From Membranipora membranacea (lineage: Eukaryota > Bryozoa > Gymnolaemata > Cheilostomatida > Membraniporidae), in contig OU612066.1 of assembly GCA_914767715.1 (NCBI GenBank), positions 38,414,283 to 38,478,282 on the forward strand: a DNA stretch of 64,000 bases, read 5' to 3'. Shown here piece by piece: positions 59,901-64,000 of this stretch. Below the pieces are notes generated by a model that searched no databases, was not told the DNA's origin, and worked only from the letters and a program-made list of their open reading frames with translations. The stretch's first letter is position 1. The number at the start of each line of letters is the position of its first letter. A program made the position numbers and the translations under genes.

Positions 59901-62900
59901 ATTTTATATCATAACTGAAGACATTCCAACGCTTACCATAAACTTGAGCTTAAACTGACTGAAATTTTTAAAATATTTTCTGAACAATGTAAGAACAGAT
60001 AGTGGCAAATTTCTGTGGTCTGTAAAAAAGTATTGTTTGAGTAAAAACTCGTCTAAAATTTCTTTGTACTAGATTGAAAAGTAGGTAGAACAGGGGCGTC
60101 AACTCTTGGAAAAGAGAGAATTAAGCAGAATGGGCTGGGAACGTTGACTTTATGCGTTTTGTAGGACGGGAGAAGTCTAAGCGGGACTGTGGTTGGTGCG
60201 TTTTTAGCTTTTTGTCAATCTATCAGCTCACCCAGACAGATAATGAGAATGTACGCTGACCGCAGAGTAAATCGACATGTCCATATAAGGGAGATAACTC
60301 CCGATTCCTCACAACTCAGGTAGAGTTTATATAATAGTATACCTGCCTACCAACTGAGAGCAGATATTACAGTAACAGTCCCGCTGCATATTCTCCGAGA
60401 TGAGTGAGCTTGACCAGCATTTTCACCTTAACCAGAGAACTTTTATAGAATCTGGCGGGGGGGGGGATGGGGTGCTGCAATAATCCATATAAGATATGTT
60501 ATTAGAGTGATAATTATTAATGAAGGCGCCATCTTGATTATGGTTATTCTTTTGAATGTTTTGTTTTTTCCTGCGTAATGTAAAGAGGTTTTTTCAAAAA
60601 ATATATTAGTCAAACTCAAAACCTTACTAAATTATTTGCTTATCTTCACGTAAAACTTGCAGTCGACTGTACTTTCTGCTTTACTTATAGATACTTGGAA
60701 TACACTAGTCATTTATCAAAAGGAACAGTACCACATCGGAGAGCTATACAAGCACTGAACTTTACCATGTCTCCAGTACCTGTCTACAATAAACTAAGGT
60801 GGGACCGCTATAACTACATGTCCAAAGTCCATCAATTGATTAAGTTCCCCCTCTAAACATTTATATATATATATTTCTCAGTTATTCGAATCCACAATTT
60901 GTTTGTAGGACTGGCTGCAGACCTCTAGTGGAGATTAAGTGTGGTTCACAACTGATATTGTCTACATCTGCTGAGTATGATAAAATGAGGGAATATACAG
61001 TAGCTGATGGCTCATGTAGGATACCAATAAAGCCGACGGTATTATTTGGGGATATATCTATAATAGTCAGTCACGCCAGGTCATCACTGGGAACAAAAAT
61101 ACAAGGAAAAGTGAGTGTCATCTTATTAATTACTATCTAATGAGAAGTCAAAATAGTTGTCAGTGAGTAGAATAAAAATGTAGTCAGTAACTTTTAAAAC
61201 CTGCTTAGCATATTTTACTCCTACTCTTACTGCAGAGAGAAGACGATTTTCACACGCTGTGAAACAGTTAGTGAACTTAATATTTCTCCTTTTATTTTCA
61301 AGCTGTCTAGTGTCAAGATGCTTCAACTGAGGTTTCATACTGGATTCATACCAAAAGACAGCAGTACACTAAAGTTTACTAAGTATGTATACACATAGCC
61401 CCTGTACCATGCGGCCCTATACCTTACGGCCCCATCCACACAGCCCATAACCATACGGCCCCATCCACACAGCCCATACAACACAACCAAATACATCACC
61501 GACCCATGTTGTGTAATGCATAGATAAATGTGAGAAGTTGCAGGCATATGTTGGCTATGGAGTGCTTGGTCCCAGTGACCGGGCGGTAATGATGTAGTGT
61601 TCACCGCTTAGAAGTACCCATCGTGGCTTACATTAAGCGCTATATATTAATGAACTCATTATTAGTATTATTATTTTATCCACAAGACCATAGTATTTTC
61701 TTACTATCGTGTGTAGCGGTCATAAGTCAGAAATATTTCCGTCCAGTCTGACACGAGTTTGTAGTTTATTCGTAACAGGGAGCCAAACTGATATCACTTC
61801 TAATGAAGTAAATCAAAGTGAAAAGAAAAACTTGTCAACATTTGAATTTGTATTTCCTGTTAGAAGTATTGCATTGGAGAAAAATGAAAGTTTGATCTGA
61901 AAGTGGTTCTGTTTTCTTAACGCTTAATTGCATAACGATGAGTGTGAATTTTTGTGATAGCTGTTTACAAACAGATAAGTCTATCGTGTGTATAATGTGA
62001 AGACTTGCTAAGCTGCCGGCAGGGTGTTGTTGGGTTTTGATGTGCAGGAGTTAATCCTATTAGCCTTTGGTTGTAAGTTTTCCATGCTTGTGTGTTTGTA
62101 GAGCAGATTTAGACCTAGACAGTGAAGCTTTGGATAAGCTGCCCGATCTCTTCAGTTTTTCTGTGGATATAAAAGTATCTAACGACGAGAGACCTTGTAG
62201 AGATCAGTTGAGTTGGAATGGATGGACACCTTCTAATGCGAAAAAACTAACCCCATTCTCTGGTCAAGAGGAACTGGATGATACTCTTCAGCTTTATGGT
62301 AAGAATGAACCATTTATCAAAATATACATGATTAGGCAATGAAGGTCGTTATATAATATAGGCTGTATAGTAAATCAAGGAGTGATAGGAAACTTCTCGA
62401 TTAAACTTAGGCTTATTGGTGGCTAAATGAAACATTAGGTTCCCCTGACATTGTCCCATAGACATTATTGCATATACAGAATGAGTATGTTTCTCCTAGT
62501 TTATACTTATTTGACCATTGTGTACGCGTTAGCTTACTCTTGTAGGACGAGATAATGGACACCCATCGTTAGCCGGTTCCTCTGGTGGTACAGATCGTAG
62601 ACCAGCTCCAAGTCGTCCCCCTCCTCCCTCTCAGAATCCTAACGCTCCCAACGATCAACTATACAGGTGGGCCTAGGCTTTCTATTTAATAACTTACCTG
62701 TTAAGTGTTGTGTTCTTCTGTTCATAGGCATTTTAGAGGAAGAAAAAGAACAATCACTAAACCTCACAAGAGGCTACCGATGTAACACGATTGCACCTAG
62801 TATTGTTTAAACATCATTGACCACAATCAGATTTATGAAATTTATTAAACCTGTTAAAACGACTTTTTTAAATACAGTTTCTTATTTTATGCCTATCTCG

Positions 62901-63579
62901 CTATGATGGTCTGTTGATGACTTAATCTGTATCACTTCTTCACTGCGTTGTAGAGACCACGCAGAGAGACTTGTGAGCTCATCATCCGAGGAGGAGAGTG
63001 ATTCTGATGAAGAGGAGGACTCTAGTAATCCTGTATCTGCTGCAGTCACTCCGGCAGTCACTTCGGCAGCTGAGCAGCATGTCGATCTACTAAATCTGGG
63101 TACGGCTGCACCCACACAGTCAGCACCTACTGGAAGCACAACGTCAGCACCTTCTCAGCAAGGCAGCTTCTTTGATTTAATGAGTGGCAGTGGGGAACAA
63201 ACCCAACCTGATATTACTGTTAACTCAAACGCCGGGGCTTTCGCTGACTTTTCAGAGTTTGCCGCTCCCCCTATGGCAGCGTCTAATGGTCACGCTGCAC
63301 CTACACCACACACTAATGGTAACATGGACTTGTTAGGTGGCTTTGACTCTATGCCTGGAATGAACGGTAGTAGTTCGAATATTCTACAGCCCGGCCAGGC
63401 TTCGTCTCACGCTAGTAGCAGCTCGCTCGTCGATCAGGACTTTATGAACTTTATGGGTAGCCAGTCCGGTGCTGGGATGGCTGGTCACGCTTTGTCTACA
63501 GAGAATATTCTCAACACCAACAGTGATGCTGGAATGACTAGACCTGCTAGCTTTGCCAACCAGCCTCATCTCAATACAG
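47940..63579 (+). CDS. GAK: Cyclin G-associated kinase / auxilin homolog (19 exons read, 3' end outside the window)
   Basis: GAK is a NAK-family Ser/Thr kinase that drives clathrin uncoating with Hsc70. Exons: 47940-48069, 49800-49861, 50206-50265, 51166-51280, 52454-52590, 53353-53478, 53997-54222, 55980-56126, 58106-58343, 59114-59163, 59342-59490, 59710-59835, 60165-60319, 60691-60798, 60909-61110, 61303-61382, 62102-62298, 62546-62666, 62954-63579; about 1,018 codons, all phases close. Kinase: EGGFAFVYVAQDV loop, catalytic lysine in EYALK, HRDMKMENLLL, LCDFGSATT, MYRSPEMLDL, DIWALGCVLYQMCF. The PTEN-like phosphatase domain runs VMPFPSES to the P-loop HCDDGRSLSG, which is split between exons 12 and 13. 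The C2 domain includes EYDKMREYTV, SHARSSLGTKIQGK and LRFHTGFIPKD. The low-complexity linker carries DLLNLG, a clathrin-box-like motif, and FADFSEF. The J domain with HPD should lie just beyond the window. The exon 3 donor (GTATCC) is weak. Introns 1 and 4 are long and hold nothing clear except repeats noted elsewhere. Confidence 0.96.
51990..52058. repeat. Fragment of a dispersed repeat (SINE-like core)
   Basis: CTTGCAGGCAGGTCGGAGCA and the following CACCT recur at about 52815-52838 with one difference, in the second case next to a tRNA-like head. This fragment in GAK intron 4 is thus probably a piece of the same SINE-like family. Confidence 0.5.
52745..52955 (-). repeat. tRNA-derived SINE
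   Basis: On the minus strand the sequence starts near 52955 with GGTAGCTCAGTTGGTTAGAG (box A). It reaches GGGTTCGAATCCC (box B, near 52877) in tRNA spacing, with a hairpin in the anticodon-arm position longer than normal. The body continues into a sequence shared with 51990-52058. A real tRNA gene is excluded by the abnormal anticodon arm. It lies in GAK intron 5. Confidence 0.68.
53479..53815 (+). repeat. 30-base minisatellite starting at the GAK exon 6 donor
   Basis: About eleven copies of GGTGGGCCGATAGACCTGAG plus CATGTCTGYG begin exactly at the splice donor (exon ends GAGGAGGAG at 53478, then GTGGGT). At least half the units contain GTGGGT again in the same phase. The array is open in the kinase reading frame (ten-residue GGPIDLSMSV repeats) until a stop at about 53815. 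Confidence 0.95.
54343..55707. repeat. 1.36 kb foldback palindrome in GAK intron 7
   Basis: The outer arms (TTAAGGTAGAGACACGGGG, left; the complement CCCCGTGTCTCTACCTTAA, right) lead into about 670 bases of paired arms. Repeated words include ATTGTGGACTTTCTATACAC, CGTTGGAAAGCTGCC, AAAAATCACGCGTATTATG, TTACCATCACT and CGAAGCGGCTTTGATTAAGC. The centre lies near 55025. Pairing is roughly 90 percent by eye. There is no coding capacity and no target-site duplication seen. It is related to 28560-29665. Confidence 0.93.
56102..56850 (+). repeat. 27/28-base minisatellite that includes the end of GAK exon 8 and its donor
   Basis: Exon 8 ends GAGTCACAGCAATCACTCAA plus TGATG, followed by donor GTAAGTCACAG. 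The unit GTGAGTCACAAGCAGACACT plus CTATGATT then recurs about 26 times. By eye 22 units keep GTGAGT or GTAAGT. The exon end is itself the first unit. Read in the kinase frame, the array stops within the first intronic unit (AAG TCA CAG TAA). Confidence 0.96.
57075..57145 (+). repeat. 9/10-base tandem repeat (ACAGTAAGT)
   Basis: About seven copies of ACAGTAAGT or ACAGTAGGT occur in GAK intron 8. Each contains a donor-like GTAAGT, but they are not at an exon edge. Confidence 0.9.
57321..57386 (+). repeat. 31-base direct duplication
   Basis: GTCCATCACCTGAGCGGTAT plus GGGTTTTATTA is present twice, head to tail, in GAK intron 8. Confidence 0.92.
57520..57620 (-). repeat. Possible tRNA-like SINE remnant
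   Basis: The minus strand reads TATAGCTCAATGAGAAGGGG, a box-A-like start. A similar box A (GTAGCTCAATGAGTAAGGTG) lies at about 28520-28540 in DET1. Box B is weak in both. Tentative. Confidence 0.3.
62728..62785 (+). CDS. GAK: Possible alternative terminal exon of GAK
   Basis: It follows an acceptor (CTTCTGTTCATAG). The phase matches exon 18 (AG plus G). It reads HFRGRKRTITKPHKRLPM, then TAA at 62783-62785. If used in place of exon 19 it would end the protein before the clathrin-binding linker and J domain with a basic tail. Only the splice acceptor and phase support it. Confidence 0.3.
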
Positions 63580-64000
63580 GTTTGTCCCAAAGCTGAGATC
63601 ATATTGTATAGTTGTATTGTCTCCCCACCAGGATGAATCTTTTACTGCTCATAGCAAAATTCATCACTGGTTAAGTTGCTTACTGCCTTATTTTCACATT
63701 TCATTTTCTTCTTCTAACATTTAGTAGCTGAGATAGACGTTATCAACGCCGCATATCTGATATGACAAATGTTGGTCCCCCTTCTATTGCAATTTAGAAA
63801 TGAATCCATTCTTATCTGTTTCTTCCTGAACTACTGCTGCAGGTCACTGAGTTGATTGATTTCACTCCCTGATTTTGACAATCCTTATTTTCTGCTAATA
63901 ATTTGCCCATAAAATGATGAGATATAATAAGTCTCATTTCAGTCATAGCGCTTCTATCCCAGACTTGCAGCCGTAGTTTGAGTCAGATCTTGCATGGCTC
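63580..64000 (+). other. GAK intron 19, incomplete
   Basis: The exon 19 donor GTTTGT is at 63580. The rest of the window is intron with no further exon in a compatible frame. The J-domain exons must lie beyond 64000. Confidence 0.6.

Overview
The window is animal nuclear DNA. It is AT-rich, with GT-AG introns of about 60 to 1,900 bases and many short non-autonomous repeats. Four intact metazoan-type genes are readable exon by exon, and their intron phases close across nearly all joins. DET1, GAK, NOL8 and Kazal-domain organic anion transporters (SLCO/OATP) are all animal families. The proteins are clearly diverged from vertebrate ones, so an invertebrate, possibly a marine early-branching lineage such as a sponge, is plausible. 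I cannot place the species from the sequence.

Layout. (1) 216-9382 and about 11075-18653 (+): two tandem SLCO/OATP transporter paralogs with the same 12-exon structure and the same intron phases. (2) 19283-21040: a 200-base copy of one DET1 exon, then a roughly 0.5 kb tandem duplication, one copy of which carries a 375-base insertion. (3) 21139-22787 (+): an F-box/leucine-rich-like single-exon gene broken by frameshifts and an in-frame stop. (4) 23203-24511: two copies of a MITE in opposite orientation. (5) 33706-25602 (-): a complete ten-exon DET1 gene, the DDB1-CUL4 ubiquitin-ligase component. (6) 35447-47095 (+): NOL8, an RRM nucleolar ribosome-biogenesis protein, divergent from DET1. (7) 47940 to beyond 63579 (+): GAK, cyclin G-associated kinase/auxilin, cut by the window edge before its J domain. 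The genes do not form a pathway; only the SLCO pair is related by descent.

The most unusual theme is structural. Tandem repeats in this window repeatedly sit exactly on exon-intron junctions and multiply the splice site. Examples are the donors of GAK exons 6 and 8, the donor of SLCO-B exon 3 and the acceptor of SLCO-A exon 5. Weaker cases flank NOL8 exons 11 and 13. In GAK exon 6 the unit is 30 bases, in frame, and lies in the kinase activation segment, so use of downstream donors would insert ten-residue repeats there.

A second theme is long inverted repeats inside introns. They include a nearly perfect 404-base palindrome just after the NOL8 exon 1 donor, a 1.36 kb foldback in GAK intron 7 with a diverged relative in DET1, and a 572-base element with an 8-base target-site duplication in SLCO-A. 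All coordinates come from reading by eye; transcript data would be needed to confirm exon use.
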